DNA of 64,000 bases from Neobacillus mesonae (GTDB taxonomy: Bacteria > Bacillota > Bacilli > Bacillales > Cytobacillaceae): assembly GCF_001636315.1 (NCBI RefSeq), contig NZ_KV440949.1, positions 646,203 through 710,202 on the forward strand, in the 5' to 3' direction. The position numbers were made by a program, and so were the translations under genes. Every line of letters starts with the position of its first letter. Within the stretch, counting starts at the first letter, position 1. Below are positions 9,650-18,053 of this stretch, piece after piece. The notes beneath the pieces are model-generated. The model saw only the letters and a list, made by a program, of their open reading frames with translations. It made no database searches and had not been told where the DNA came from.

Positions 9650-9663
9650 TGATAACGTTTACA
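9650..9663 (-). promoter_or_regulatory. cre (CcpA operator) upstream of deoB
   Basis: Minus-strand TGTAAACGTTATCA matches the cre consensus TGWAANCGNTNWCA at every position. It lies 64 nt upstream of the deoB start, where CcpA would be expected to repress the nucleoside-catabolism genes on preferred sugars. Confidence 0.8.
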
Positions 9664-9734
9664 AGCTTCTCAATACTTTACAACCATATGTTTCCCGTAA
9701 TAGGAAGGATTAGCCTAAAAAAATGCTTTTACAC

Positions 9735-9748
9735 GTCAGAAGTCTGAC
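9735..9748. promoter_or_regulatory. Perfect dyad GTCAGA-2-TCTGAC upstream of deoB
   Basis: Six-nt perfect arms around two bases, flanked by nearly symmetric bases, about 150 nt from the deoB start and 37 nt from the xerD terminator. It may be a binding site for an unidentified nucleoside regulator. I do not recognise the motif. Confidence 0.35.
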
Positions 9749-9784
9749 ATCTTTATTTTACTAAATGAGTGAGAAATTACAAGA

Positions 9785-9815
9785 AAAAAGCTACCTAAAA
9801 ATTTGGCAGCTTTTT
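9785..9815 (-). terminator. Terminator of the fur-yqzK-xerD side
   Basis: Eleven-nt arms (9785-9795, 9805-9815) with one G-U pair in minus-strand RNA and a flanking poly-T of five residues, 34 nt after the xerD stop. Confidence 0.75.
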
Positions 9816-9848
9816 GAACTTTACCTATTATTTAATTCTTTTATTCTA

Positions 9849-10742
9849 TTAAGCTCGAGGATGAAATTTCCGATAAACATCCGTTAATTTCGTTTTTGAC
9901 ACATTCGTATAAATTTGTGTGGTTGAAATGTCTGCATGACCAAGCATTTCCTGTACCGCCCGCAGGTCAGCCCCATTTTCAATTAAATGAGCAGCAAACG
10001 AGTGTCTTAGGGTATGGGGTGTCATGTCTTTATCAATTCCTGCTTCCCTGGCTAATTTCTTTAATATTTTCCAGAATCCCTGTCTAGTCAATCTGCTGCC
10101 TTGATGATTTAAAAAAAGGGCATTTTCGTCTGCATTTTTAGAATTAAACAATGCCCGGCCCCCATCTAAATAATGCATGACTGCCTCAGCAGCGGTCTTT
10201 CCAAGCGGGATAATTCTTTCCTTTGTTCCCTTCCCAATGCAGCGGACAAAGCCCATCGGTAAATTAATATGATGAACATCCAAATTAATGAGTTCACTTA
10301 CCCTTATGCCTGTTGCGTAAAGCAGCTCAAGCATCGCCTTATCTCTTAACCCATAGTGATCATGCGGTTTCGGTGCGTCTAAAAGAGTTTCTACTTCCTG
10401 CAGGCTCAATACCTTTGGCAATTCTCTTTCTATTTTTGGTGTTTCAAGATGGACCGTAGGGTCTTGCTCGGTTATTTTTTCTCTTAATAAAAATTGATGA
10501 AAAGCTCTCACGGACGCAATGTGTCGAGCAATTGTTTTCGAAGATTTCCCCTGATCTTTTAAAAATTTAAGAAAATGAACGATATGGACCCGGCCGGCTT
10601 CATTTAGGTCTGTAATTGACTCAACCTCTTTTAAATAATGAATATAGCTTTTTAAATCGCGCTCATAGGATAAAATGGTATTTTGCGCGAGTCCTTTTTC
10701 TACCGTTAAAAATTGCAAAAAACGCTGTATTTGTTCTTCCAT
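9849..10742 (-). CDS. xerD: Tyrosine recombinase XerD (RipX)
   Basis: Recombinase that with XerC/CodV resolves chromosome dimers at dif. N-terminal SAM-like core-binding domain (1-85), then the catalytic domain with Arg147 (ATGIRVSEL), the beta-hairpin lysine region GKGTKER, HTLRH (His243, Arg246), His269 and nucleophile Tyr278 ([10 protein letters not shown]). ATG at 10742 gives 297 residues, the normal size. It overlaps the end of yqzK by a few bases. The order fur-yqzK-xerD matches B. subtilis, so this is the housekeeping recombinase and not a phage integrase. Confidence 0.95.
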   Translation of the reverse strand: MEEQIQRFLQFLTVEKGLAQNTILSYERDLKSYIHYLKEVESITDLNEAGRVHIVHFLKFLKDQGKSSKTIARHIASVRAFHQFLLREKITEQDPTVHLETPKIERELPKVLSLQEVETLLDAPKPHDHYGLRDKAMLELLYATGIRVSELINLDVHHINLPMGFVRCIGKGTKERIIPLGKTAAEAVMHYLDGGRALFNSKNADENALFLNHQGSRLTRQGFWKILKKLAREAGIDKDMTPHTLRHSFAAHLIENGADLRAVQEMLGHADISTTQIYTNVSKTKLTDVYRKFHPRA

Positions 10743-10746
10743 CGCC

Positions 10747-10974
10747 TTACTCCCCATTTAAATAAAACAATTTTAACCGCTCAAACCAGGTAGAATTGCC
10801 TTGGTTTACCGGGTTGGAAACGCTTATTGCCGATCCTTCCGGTTCATCATAGCGATGATAATTTTGATATTCTTCTGATATCCACATGATACCATAATAA
10901 AAGAGTACCGTGCACCCAGTGAATATGATAAATACCTTTATTGTTTGCAGAATCACCTTTATTAATGGAATCAT
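10747..10974 (-). CDS. yqzK: YqzK family small membrane protein (DUF4227)
   Basis: A 75-residue protein with one N-terminal membrane segment (about residues 8-30, [20 protein letters not shown]) followed by a polar, possibly extracytoplasmic tail. It is recognised by sequence style and by position between fur and xerD, where B. subtilis has yqzK. Function unknown. Its stop lies just after the xerD start codon on the transcript, so the two are probably translated together. Confidence 0.85.
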   Translation of the reverse strand: MIPLIKVILQTIKVFIIFTGCTVLFYYGIMWISEEYQNYHRYDEPEGSAISVSNPVNQGNSTWFERLKLFYLNGE

Positions 10975-11094
10975 TTTCTTTCCCCCATACTCTTATTTAA
11001 TCGCAGGTGAATGCCATTTTATACATGTTTCCTACTAAAAAGGTATGCCAAAATGGACAAGTTTTATACATATTGACTAAGAATATGGGAAAAT

Positions 11095-11122
11095 AAAAAA
11101 AGTCCTTTACATAAAAAAGGAC
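11095..11122 (-). terminator. Terminator after fur
   Basis: GTCCTTT (11102-11108) pairs with AAAGGAC (11116-11122). Minus-strand RNA continues into a run of T residues, just after the fur stop. Confidence 0.75.
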
Positions 11123-11128
11123 CTTCGT

Positions 11129-11593
11129 TTATTCATCAGCTTTAGCTTCTTTAACTTTATCTTGACAACGATGGCAAATGCCATGGAAGGTAAGACGATG
11201 ATCTTTTATCTTAAAATTCCACCTGCGCTCGACAATCGCTTCAACATCCTCCAGCAAATCTTCCTGAATTTCATCGACAGCACCACATTCAATGCAAACA
11301 AGATGGTGATGAAAATGTGCCGCACCTTCCTGCCTTAGATCGTAGCGGGATACGCCGTCGCCAAAATTTATTTTATCGACTATTTTTAATTCAGTTAATA
11401 ATTCCAATGTTCGATAAACAGTTGCTAATCCAATTTCAGGCGATTTTTCTTTTACGAGGAGGTACACATCTTCTGCACTCAAATGATCCTCTTCATTTTC
11501 TAGTAAAACTCTAACGGTTGCCTCGCGCTGAGGTGTGAGTTTATAGCTTGCTGAGTGCAACTGCTTTTTAATTCTCTCAAGTCTAGTTTCCAT
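11129..11593 (-). CDS. fur: Ferric uptake regulator Fur
   Basis: Iron-sensing repressor of siderophore and iron-uptake genes. Winged-helix DNA-binding domain in the first ~80 residues (KLTPQREATVRVLLENEEDHLSAEDV, GLATVYRTLELL). The dimer/metal domain has HFHHHLVCIECG and the second zinc CxxC in HGICHRC. ATG at 11593 has GGGAGGG upstream and gives 154 residues. An in-frame 12-residue extension is unlikely. Among Fur, PerR and Zur it reads as Fur, because it is nearly the B. subtilis Fur sequence and sits in the conserved fur-yqzK-xerD order. Confidence 0.95.
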   Translation of the reverse strand: METRLERIKKQLHSASYKLTPQREATVRVLLENEEDHLSAEDVYLLVKEKSPEIGLATVYRTLELLTELKIVDKINFGDGVSRYDLRQEGAAHFHHHLVCIECGAVDEIQEDLLEDVEAIVERRWNFKIKDHRLTFHGICHRCQDKVKEAKADE

Positions 11594-11656
11594 GCCTATC
11601 GTCCCTCCCTCGCCACTGTTATTTTTCATTATAACAGATGAAAGGGGAGATTCAAA

Positions 11657-11671
11657 ATAAAATTATTATAA
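11657..11671 (-). promoter_or_regulatory. Candidate PerR box upstream of fur
   Basis: Minus-strand TTATAATAATTTTAT matches 13 of 15 positions of the per box TTATAATNATTATAA, 64 nt before the fur start. B. subtilis fur is PerR controlled. The AT-rich setting makes chance matches possible. Confidence 0.35.
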
Positions 11672-11702
11672 ACTACATTCAATATTAATTTTTATTTAAT
11701 AA

Positions 11703-12353
11703 TCATTTTAATCCTGAAGAACTGATAATAGTCTTCATTAACCATGGTGATAAATAGGCCTCCACCCCTGATGCTGCTGAAATAAAGACGACAGCTGCGA
11801 TAAGGGCAAATATATATCCTTTAAATAGCGGCATCACCGGCTGGGCAAATTTTTTCATAAATTGCTTTTTGATCATTTTCAATGAAATGATGACTGATAA
11901 TGCTGCCATAATAATAAACACTGGAATGATAATCAAATTTTGCGGCAGGATCGATACGAATGCCAGCATAAATCCTTTCCATCCCATTTGACTGACCAAA
12001 AATCCAACGGTAAAGCCGACAACCATTCCCTTTACAAATAAGAGTATAAGTATGACCGGAAGTCCAATAATGGAAATCCCAAGAATCCAAATCAGGCCGA
12101 TAAATTTACTATTATGGAAGAAGCTTTGTGCAAATAAATCGTTTTGCTCGGCAACTTTCCCATCTGAAACCTGACCGAAAAATTGTGATAAATAATAGAA
12201 TAGATCCTCTTTCTGGGTATAACTCATGCTATTGACAACAATCGCCCCAAAAATAACTCCCATTAGGAATAAGACGACAATAAATAAGAAGATTGAGGAA
12301 TGTTCACGGAAATAAGCGGCTACATTGGACTGGAACAATCGTTTTTTCATCAA
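11703..12353 (-). CDS. spoIIM: Stage II sporulation protein M
   Basis: Mother-cell membrane protein of the SpoIID-SpoIIM-SpoIIP peptidoglycan hydrolase complex that drives septal thinning and engulfment. The 216-residue sequence has about five membrane segments. Family landmarks are EHSSIFLFIVVLFLMGVIFGAIVVNSM, GLIWILGISIIGLPVILILLF and the C-terminal GVEAYLSPWLM. Start may be the first or second ATG (12353 or 12350). Expected to be sigma-E controlled, though I did not find a convincing promoter. Position next to fur and the EndoQ-like gene matches B. subtilis. Confidence 0.95.
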   Translation of the reverse strand: MMKKRLFQSNVAAYFREHSSIFLFIVVLFLMGVIFGAIVVNSMSYTQKEDLFYYLSQFFGQVSDGKVAEQNDLFAQSFFHNSKFIGLIWILGISIIGLPVILILLFVKGMVVGFTVGFLVSQMGWKGFMLAFVSILPQNLIIIPVFIIMAALSVIISLKMIKKQFMKKFAQPVMPLFKGYIFALIAAVVFISAASGVEAYLSPWLMKTIISSSGLK

Positions 12354-12435
12354 TAATTCCTCCTGCTTTCAATCGAATTACTACATTCTATGCGAATCTA
12401 GCAATTCTATGATTAAAAAAAAGTAGAGTTTTAAA

Positions 12436-12491
12436 CCAAAGGGTCTAACCCCTCTGACAGAATAAATTGTCAGAGGGGTCAGACCCTTTGG
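12436..12491. repeat. Large inverted repeat (24-nt arms), REP-like, after the EndoQ-like gene
   Basis: Arms 12436-12459 and 12468-12491 pair over 24 nt with one G-U/mismatch and an 8-nt loop. The core reads AAAGGGTCTGACCCC on the minus strand. It can end minus-strand transcription but lacks a clean T tract. The GGGTCTGACCCC core looks like a short dispersed repeat of Bacillus intergenic regions. Confidence 0.8.
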
Positions 12492-12497
12492 AATCAA

Positions 12498-13664
12498 TTA
12501 TTGTTCGGCGATTTTGCCGTATTTGCCGCCTCCTCCTGCTGCGAGAAGCACCTTTCCTTCCCGTGCTTTTAAAATTAGATCGGCGATTTTTTCCGGCACT
12601 ACCTCTTTTAAGGCATCATATGGAACCTCATGGAGGATGGCCATTTCACTGCCAAAATGATCGACCAATTTCTCCAGAAGCCGTGGACCAAGGCCCGGGA
12701 TAAATTCAAGCGGTACTTGATGCACATATGGCGGCCGATACGCTGGACTTTTATCTTCCGTTTTCAATTCAAGAATACGGTCTGCTACCCCTTTAATAAT
12801 TTTTTTACTGCCGCACTGTGTACAAATTTGGTCAGTTTCATCCGCCGGGTGCAGACATTGCGCACAAACCGTTTTATGGTACTTACCAAGCAATGGGTCC
12901 AGACCATAGTTAGCAAGGATCTTTCGTCCGTCTTCCCCTTTTAATGCTTTTTGCAATTCTGCAAAAGTAGGTGCCTCCATTGCCATCACTTGATATTCCC
13001 TGGCAATCTTCGCCAATGAATGGGCATCGGAATTCGTCACGAAAGTGTAGCGGTGAATCTCCCCAATTTGATCGGCCATTTGTGTATCCGAGCTCAGGCC
13101 TAATTCAATTCCATCAATTAAATCAGGGTCAAACACCTCTGTAAGCGATTGATTCACACCTTTACCATACAAACTTTTAAACGGAGTGAACACATGGGCT
13201 GGGATAAAAATACCGCCCATTTCTTTGACCTTTTTCTGTAAAACAAGTCCTGTAATATAAACACGCTGCGAGCTTAACTGGATATTTTTTAAATGACCGG
13301 ACAGCCAGTTTGAAAATTCCTTCATTGCCGAAAGATTTGGCAGGAAGCAAAGCACATGGATTGGACCATTGCACCCTTCGTCATAAATTTCTAATTCCGA
13401 ACCTGGAATAACAGTCAGGTCACCAAAGACAAGCCCGCCGTCCGGATGCTCGTACACATCGCCGCTTTCAATCAGGCTCTCCATTTCAATAATCACTTCA
13501 GGTGAATGACTGTCGATGATCCCGACCATATTTAATCCTTTTATGTTTCTTGCATGTTCAATAATATTTGTGAACGTCAGCGACTTCGCTCCGGTAATTT
13601 TGACCGGCTTGCCCGTCCACGTTCTGCCAATGTGAATATGTAAATCTACATAATAGCGATTCAT
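12498..13664 (-). CDS. yqxK: EndoQ-like PHP-domain DNA repair nuclease (YqxK family)
   Basis: PHP-family protein, 388 residues, of the group that includes endonuclease Q, which nicks DNA 5' of deaminated bases and abasic sites. N-terminal PHP metal motif DLHIHIG, then DSHSPE, PGSELEIYDE, HVFTPF and NSDAHS supply metal ligands. A zinc ribbon CxxC...CxxC is at about residues 272-293 (CAQCLHP, CTQCGSK). The C-terminus has a helix-hairpin-helix-like FIPGLGPRLLEKLVDHF. Its start overlaps the nudF stop (ATGA), so the two are coupled. The older description of YqxK as a helicase is not supported. Confidence 0.85.
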   Translation of the reverse strand: MNRYYVDLHIHIGRTWTGKPVKITGAKSLTFTNIIEHARNIKGLNMVGIIDSHSPEVIIEMESLIESGDVYEHPDGGLVFGDLTVIPGSELEIYDEGCNGPIHVLCFLPNLSAMKEFSNWLSGHLKNIQLSSQRVYITGLVLQKKVKEMGGIFIPAHVFTPFKSLYGKGVNQSLTEVFDPDLIDGIELGLSSDTQMADQIGEIHRYTFVTNSDAHSLAKIAREYQVMAMEAPTFAELQKALKGEDGRKILANYGLDPLLGKYHKTVCAQCLHPADETDQICTQCGSKKIIKGVADRILELKTEDKSPAYRPPYVHQVPLEFIPGLGPRLLEKLVDHFGSEMAILHEVPYDALKEVVPEKIADLILKAREGKVLLAAGGGGKYGKIAEQ

Positions 13665-14215
13665 TTAGTAGTCAACGCCTCTTGTAATTGTAAGTATTGG
13701 ACCCCGTAAATTGTTTTCGCGTCATATATCTTTTGTTCTTTTACGTATTGTATCGCTTCTTCAAGAGTTAATTCCTTTAAATTTACAAACTCATCTTCAT
13801 CCATGGCAGCGGGATTTTCTTTTTTCGTCAAACCTTTCGCTAAAAAAACATGAACGATTTCATCCGCAAATCCCGGCGATGTATAGAAAGACAGAAGCGG
13901 CTCCAATGATTCACAGACATAGCCAGTCTCTTCTTCTAATTCCCTGCGGGCACAGCTTGCCGGCTCCTCCCCCTTTTCCAGCTTGCCGGCGGGGATTTCG
14001 ACAATAATTTTTTCCAATGCTTTGCGGTATTGTTCGACCATCACGATTCTATTCTCATTGGTAAGAGCTATAACGGCTACGGCGCCCGGATGTTTCACAA
14101 TTTCACGTTTTGCCTGCTTGCCATTCGGCAGCTTAACATCCTGCAGCTCGACGGTGATGATTTTCCCCGAAAATATTTCTTTGCTATGGAGCGTTTTTTC
14201 TTCAAGGCTATTCAT
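13661..14215 (-). CDS. nudF: ADP-ribose pyrophosphatase (Nudix)
   Basis: Hydrolyses ADP-ribose to AMP and ribose-5-phosphate, a housecleaning reaction. The Nudix box is complete: GKLEKGEEPASCARRELEEETGY fits GX5EX7REUXEEXGU. Upstream VEIPAG and the downstream SPGFADEIVHVFLA are typical of the ADPRase subgroup. ATG at 14215 lies nine nt after AGGAG and yields 184 residues. A 14-residue extension is possible but would run into the region upstream of mciZ. It is transcribed with the EndoQ-like gene. Confidence 0.93.
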   Translation of the reverse strand: MNSLEEKTLHSKEIFSGKIITVELQDVKLPNGKQAKREIVKHPGAVAVIALTNENRIVMVEQYRKALEKIIVEIPAGKLEKGEEPASCARRELEEETGYVCESLEPLLSFYTSPGFADEIVHVFLAKGLTKKENPAAMDEDEFVNLKELTLEEAIQYVKEQKIYDAKTIYGVQYLQLQEALTTK

Positions 14216-14230
14216 TATTGTCAACTCCTG

Positions 14231-14258
14231 TTCTATTCCGTTCTTCACGTCATACATT
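14231..14258 (+). promoter_or_regulatory. Candidate sigma-E promoter for mciZ
   Basis: TTCTATT (14231-14237), 13 nt, then CATACATT (14251-14258). The -10 matches the mother-cell CATACANT consensus exactly; the -35 is partial and the spacer is short by one or two. mciZ of B. subtilis is a sigma-E gene. Confidence 0.5.
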
Positions 14259-14286
14259 TTACCATACTTTAATGGGAGGGTTATGG

Positions 14287-14418
14287 ATGAAGGTGTACGT
14301 CCATGAAAAAGGAATCATCCTTGTCGGCAAAGGCTGGGAAGTACTGCAAAAATTAAAGGAATATAATCGGGAACATGCCACCGTTGCTGAATGGGTACGA
14401 AAAACTGCCTCAAAATAA
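14287..14418 (+). CDS. mciZ: MciZ, mother-cell inhibitor of FtsZ
   Basis: Forty-three-residue peptide, MKVYVHEKGIILVGKGWEVL followed by a charged KLKEYNREHATVAEWVRK tail. It aligns along its length with the 40-residue B. subtilis MciZ as I recall it (shared KG-hydrophobic-LVGK-WE and LKEY). MciZ caps FtsZ filaments in the mother cell and prevents a second division after the sporulation septum. The start is ATG 14287, six nt after GGGAGGG. A longer reading from 14218 would overlap the promoter. It is transcribed divergently from nudF. Confidence 0.88.
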   Translation: MKVYVHEKGIILVGKGWEVLQKLKEYNREHATVAEWVRKTASK

Positions 14419-14483
14419 GATTTGCTGTTTGTAGTTTGCCCCAATCTTTACTAAAATTGTAGAAAGATGAGGGGTGATTTTTT

Positions 14484-15395
14484 TTGAAAAAAAGAAGACT
14501 AGGGAATTCTGATTTATTTGTGACTGAGTTAGGTCTCGGCTGCATGTCGATCGGGACGGAAGAAAAAACAGCCCGGGAAATAATTGAAGCGGCGCTTGAT
14601 GAGGGAATTAATTATTTCGATACTGCAGATTTATATGATTTTGGTGTAAATGAAAGTTTGGTTGGGAAGGCATTAAAAAATGTACGCGAACAAGTGGTCA
14701 TTGCAACGAAGGTCGGCAACCGCTGGAATGCTGACAAAAGCAGCTGGACATGGGAGCCTTCAAAACCCTATATAAAGGAAGCAGTGAAAAACAGCTTAAA
14801 ACGGCTCGGCACTGATTATATTGATTTATATCAGCTGCATGGCGGTACAATCAATGACCCGATTGATGAAACAATTGAAGCGTTTGAGGAGTTAAAGGCA
14901 GAAGGCTATATCCGCTATTATGGAATCTCCTCAATTCGACCGAATGTCATTCGTGAATATGTGAAAAAATCAAATATCGTTTCGGTAATGATGCAGTATA
15001 GCATGTTAGACCGCCGGCCTGAAGAAGAGGCCCTGACGCTTCTTGCTGAACATGGGATCAGCGTTGTGACCCGCGGACCGTTAGCTAAAGGTCTGTTGAG
15101 TGAGAAACTATTGGAAAAGGCTTCTGAAAAGGGATATTTAGATTACAGCTTCGAGGAATTAAGCAAAGTTTTACCGCTGCTAAAAGAAAAAACAGCTGCA
15201 GCAAGGTCGTTTACCGAGGCTGCATTACAATATAATCTAGCTGCCCAGGCCGTTGCTTCCGTGATTGCGGGTGCCAGCAGTGTTGAACAGGTTCGAAGTA
15301 ATGCTGCAGCGGTCAGAAGTAATCCTTTAACCGAAGAAGAAGCTGCTTTGATTAAAGAATGGACGAAAGCGAATGTTTATCAGGAGCATCGTTAA
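14484..15395 (+). CDS. yqkF: Aldo/keto reductase YqkF
   Basis: Cytosolic NADPH-dependent aldo/keto reductase of the AKR family; natural substrate unknown. The (beta/alpha)8 landmarks are DTADLY with the catalytic Asp/Tyr pair, ATKVGNRW with the lysine, YIDLYQLHGG with the histidine, and a C-terminal cofactor segment VIAGASSVEQVRSN. The start is TTG 14484 behind AGGGGTGA, giving 303 residues. It lies beside mciZ and convergent with yqkE, an order shared with B. subtilis. Confidence 0.9.
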   Translation: MKKRRLGNSDLFVTELGLGCMSIGTEEKTAREIIEAALDEGINYFDTADLYDFGVNESLVGKALKNVREQVVIATKVGNRWNADKSSWTWEPSKPYIKEAVKNSLKRLGTDYIDLYQLHGGTINDPIDETIEAFEELKAEGYIRYYGISSIRPNVIREYVKKSNIVSVMMQYSMLDRRPEEEALTLLAEHGISVVTRGPLAKGLLSEKLLEKASEKGYLDYSFEELSKVLPLLKEKTAAARSFTEAALQYNLAAQAVASVIAGASSVEQVRSNAAAVRSNPLTEEEAALIKEWTKANVYQEHR

Positions 15396-15400
15396 ATAAA

Positions 15401-15419
15401 GAGAGCCATGGAGGCTCTC
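15401..15419. terminator. Bidirectional terminator between yqkF and yqkE
   Basis: GAGAGCC (15401-15407) pairs with GGCTCTC (15413-15419), with A/T flanks on both sides, between convergent genes. Confidence 0.7.
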
Positions 15420-15665
15420 TTATTTAAATTCCTTCCAATTCATACCGCTTTCGTTTAACAGCTCTTCAAAGGATTTATTCTTTTCTTTTAATTTTCTTTC
15501 TTCACGCTTTCTCTGCTCTTCCTGCTCTTTTCTTTTCTCTTCTTCAGCCTTTAACTGCTCCTGCTGGTCCTTTAATTGTTTCATTAAATCCGGATTAATC
15601 AAATCCTTAAGCGTTAATGGTGAATCCTCTTTTTTCTTTGTTGGTTTTTGCTGCCTTTTTTTCAT
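15420..15665 (-). CDS. yqkE: YqkE-like small charged protein (DUF3886)
   Basis: Eighty-one residues, very rich in Lys, Glu and Gln, with a predicted coiled coil over about residues 26-70 and a conserved end FEELLNESGMNWKEFK. It is recognised from its C-terminal motif and position next to yqkF. No function is established. ATG at 15665 follows AAAGGAGA. The longer frame to 15713 begins without a ribosome binding site. Confidence 0.85.
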   Translation of the reverse strand: MKKRQQKPTKKKEDSPLTLKDLINPDLMKQLKDQQEQLKAEEEKRKEQEEQRKREERKLKEKNKSFEELLNESGMNWKEFK

Positions 15666-15729
15666 ATATGATTCTCCTTTAAAGAAGATTTTGTTCATAT
15701 TATACAACCACATGCGGCGAATTTCATAT

Positions 15730-15762
15730 AAAAAGGCAAGCCGTTAATAAAATCAGCCTGCC
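15730..15762 (-). terminator. Terminator of the thiolase gene
   Basis: Seven-pair stem (15735-15741 with 15756-15762, one G-U) followed on the minus strand by five T residues. Confidence 0.6.
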
Positions 15763-15773
15763 CTCCATTCTAT

Positions 15774-16955
15774 TTAAACTAACTCTACTACTGTTGCTAC
15801 CCCCTGCCCGCCGCCGATACATAACGCGGCTAGGCCTAATCGGGCATTTCTTCGATTCATTTCATGGATTAATGTAACTAGAATTCGTGCTCCGCTCGCC
15901 CCAATTGGGTGTCCAAGAGCAATGGCCCCGCCGTTCACGTTCAAAATCTCTTTATTGAAATGAAGCTCGCGGTCCACCGCTAATGACTGCGCCGCAAAGG
16001 CTTCATTGGCTTCAATTAACTCTAGGTCATCGATTGAAACAGCTGCTTTTTCCAGTGCTTTTTTGACCGCCGGAACTGGACCAATGCCCATAATGCTTGG
16101 ATCTACACCTGCGCTGGCATTTGCCTTAATCGATGCAAGCGGCTTTAGACCCAGTTCATCCGCCTTTTTCCGGCTCATTACGACAACGGCGGCCGCCCCG
16201 TCATTAATCCCAGAGGCATTACCCGCTGTAACCGTACCATCCTTTTTAAAAGCTGGACGGAGCCCTGCTAATTTTTCTGCGGTTGTGCCCTTCTTGGGAT
16301 ATTCATCGACTGCAAATACAATCGGCTCCCCTTTGCGCTGCGGGATAACTACTGGAACAATTTCTTCGATGAATCTGCCCGCTTCGATGGCATTTACCGC
16401 TTTTTCCTGACTCCATGCAGCAAATTGATCCTGTTCCTCACGAGTAATCGCATACTTTGCTGCTAAATTTTCAGCTGTAATGCCCATATGGTAATCATTG
16501 AAAACACAGGTAAGCCCGTCTGATACAAGCGTATCAATCAATGTTTGGTTCCCCATTTTAAAACCTTCGCGGGCGTTTTTTAATATGTACGGAGCCTGGC
16601 TCATATTTTCCATCCCCCCAGCCACTACAATATCGGCATCACCGGCTAAAATAGCTTGGACTGCAAGGTGAACAGCTTTTAATCCGGAACCGCATACCTT
16701 ATTAATCGTCATTGAGGAAACACTTTCAGGAATCCCTGCCTCCATCGCAGCCTGCCTTGCCGGGTTTTGCCCCAGACCAGCTTGAAGAACATTGCCCATG
16801 ATTACTTCATCAACCTGTTCCGGTTTGACACCTGCCCGTTCTAACGCTCCCTTAATCACAACCGCGCCTAATTCCGGTGCCGAAATATTTTTTAAACTGC
16901 CATTAAAACTGCCCAGTGCTGTTCGGACAGCGCTTACAATTATAACTTCAGTCAT
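15774..16955 (-). CDS. Acetyl-CoA C-acetyltransferase (biosynthetic-type thiolase)
   Basis: Condenses or cleaves acetoacetyl-CoA. The nucleophile is Cys88 in [11 protein letters not shown]. The His of [16 protein letters not shown] and the second Cys of ALCIGGGQG complete the thiolase site. The 393 residues are the normal size. It is divergent from the HMG-CoA lyase gene 126 nt away. The pair could complete leucine degradation (HMG-CoA to acetoacetate, then acetyl-CoA after activation) or serve polyhydroxybutyrate or ketone metabolism. B. subtilis does not have these genes at this place, as far as I recall. Substrate chain length is inferred only from family resemblance. Confidence 0.93.
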   Translation of the reverse strand: MTEVIIVSAVRTALGSFNGSLKNISAPELGAVVIKGALERAGVKPEQVDEVIMGNVLQAGLGQNPARQAAMEAGIPESVSSMTINKVCGSGLKAVHLAVQAILAGDADIVVAGGMENMSQAPYILKNAREGFKMGNQTLIDTLVSDGLTCVFNDYHMGITAENLAAKYAITREEQDQFAAWSQEKAVNAIEAGRFIEEIVPVVIPQRKGEPIVFAVDEYPKKGTTAEKLAGLRPAFKKDGTVTAGNASGINDGAAAVVVMSRKKADELGLKPLASIKANASAGVDPSIMGIGPVPAVKKALEKAAVSIDDLELIEANEAFAAQSLAVDRELHFNKEILNVNGGAIALGHPIGASGARILVTLIHEMNRRNARLGLAALCIGGGQGVATVVELV

Positions 16956-17081
16956 ACACTTTCTCCCCCTATCATTATTTCCTTCATTTTAGCATAAAAA
17001 TTTGCTAAAATTCCGTTTATTCTTGATTTTTCAAATTTACTGCTACTACAATTGAAATATGACTGGTAAGGGGGAAAGAGA

Positions 17082-17984
17082 ATGCTGACATTGCCGAAAA
17101 AAGTAACGATCATCGAAGTAGGACCGCGCGACGGACTACAAAACGAAAAACAATTTGTGCCTACTGAAATAAAAAAACAATTTATCCACGAGCTTCGAAA
17201 TGCCGGAATCAAGGAAATGGAACTGACATCATTTGTGTCACCAAAATGGGTGCCGCAAATGGGAGATGCAGCTGACATTGTCCTCGACTGCCTTGATGAA
17301 CAAACCAGAAATATTGTTCTTGCCCCAAACCGAAAAGGAATTGACAGGGTCTATTCCACCAGCTGCAAGGCGATCGCCGTGTTTGTCGGGGTCAGTAACA
17401 GTTTTAATAAAAAAAATATCAATAAATCGACTTCAGACAGTATGGCAGAATTGAAACCCATCATCCAGGAACTGAAAGAAAAAGGTTACTTTGTCCGGGC
17501 TTGCATTTCAACGGCATTTTATTGCCCTTACGAGGGAAAAATCAACGAAAGCGATACCCTTCAGCTTTGCCGTGAATTTGTAAATACCGGTGTTGATGAA
17601 TTAAGTGTCGCCGATACAATCGGTATGGCGGCACCGAACGAGGCTTATTCGCTTTTTGTTAAATTAAAAGAAGAGTTTCCAATGACCCTTATTACGGCTC
17701 ATTTTCACGATACACGAAAGCTTGGATTGGCCAATATCTTTTCCTGCCTTCAGGCTGGCATTGACCGCTTTGATACATCAGCAGGCGGTCTTGGCGGCTG
17801 TCCGTTTGCTCCCGGCGCCAGCGGCAATACGGCAACGGAGGATGTTGCCTATATGCTCGAAAGGATGGGCATCGAGACCGGGATTGACTTATCAAAGCTT
17901 CTTGATGCAATCGAACTGGTCCGCCCGCATGTTTCCAGACAAATTGAAAGCGGCTATTACCGCCTTCATGCGCAAAACGTCTAA
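17082..17984 (+). CDS. Hydroxymethylglutaryl-CoA lyase
   Basis: Splits HMG-CoA to acetoacetate and acetyl-CoA, the last dedicated step of leucine breakdown. TIM-barrel motifs are intact: EVGPRDGLQNE (catalytic Arg-Asp), TAHFHDTRKLG (metal His pair) and the signature GGLGGCPFAPGASGN with the active-site Cys. 300 residues. ATG at 17082 lies after GGGGGAAAGAGA. Resembles B. subtilis YngG/MvaB. No methylcrotonyl-CoA carboxylase or other leucine genes are adjacent, so those would be elsewhere. Confidence 0.94.
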   Translation: MLTLPKKVTIIEVGPRDGLQNEKQFVPTEIKKQFIHELRNAGIKEMELTSFVSPKWVPQMGDAADIVLDCLDEQTRNIVLAPNRKGIDRVYSTSCKAIAVFVGVSNSFNKKNINKSTSDSMAELKPIIQELKEKGYFVRACISTAFYCPYEGKINESDTLQLCREFVNTGVDELSVADTIGMAAPNEAYSLFVKLKEEFPMTLITAHFHDTRKLGLANIFSCLQAGIDRFDTSAGGLGGCPFAPGASGNTATEDVAYMLERMGIETGIDLSKLLDAIELVRPHVSRQIESGYYRLHAQNV

Positions 17985-18053
17985 AGCCATGAATAATCTT
18001 CCTTCCCTAAAAGCATCTTATTAGATGAAACTATCTCGAAGGGGGATTCACTT

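Noticed and set aside
9849..10742. XerD as a phage or transposon integrase
   Set aside because: Length, sequence and the fur-yqzK-xerD order identify the housekeeping recombinase; no att-like repeats or phage genes nearby.
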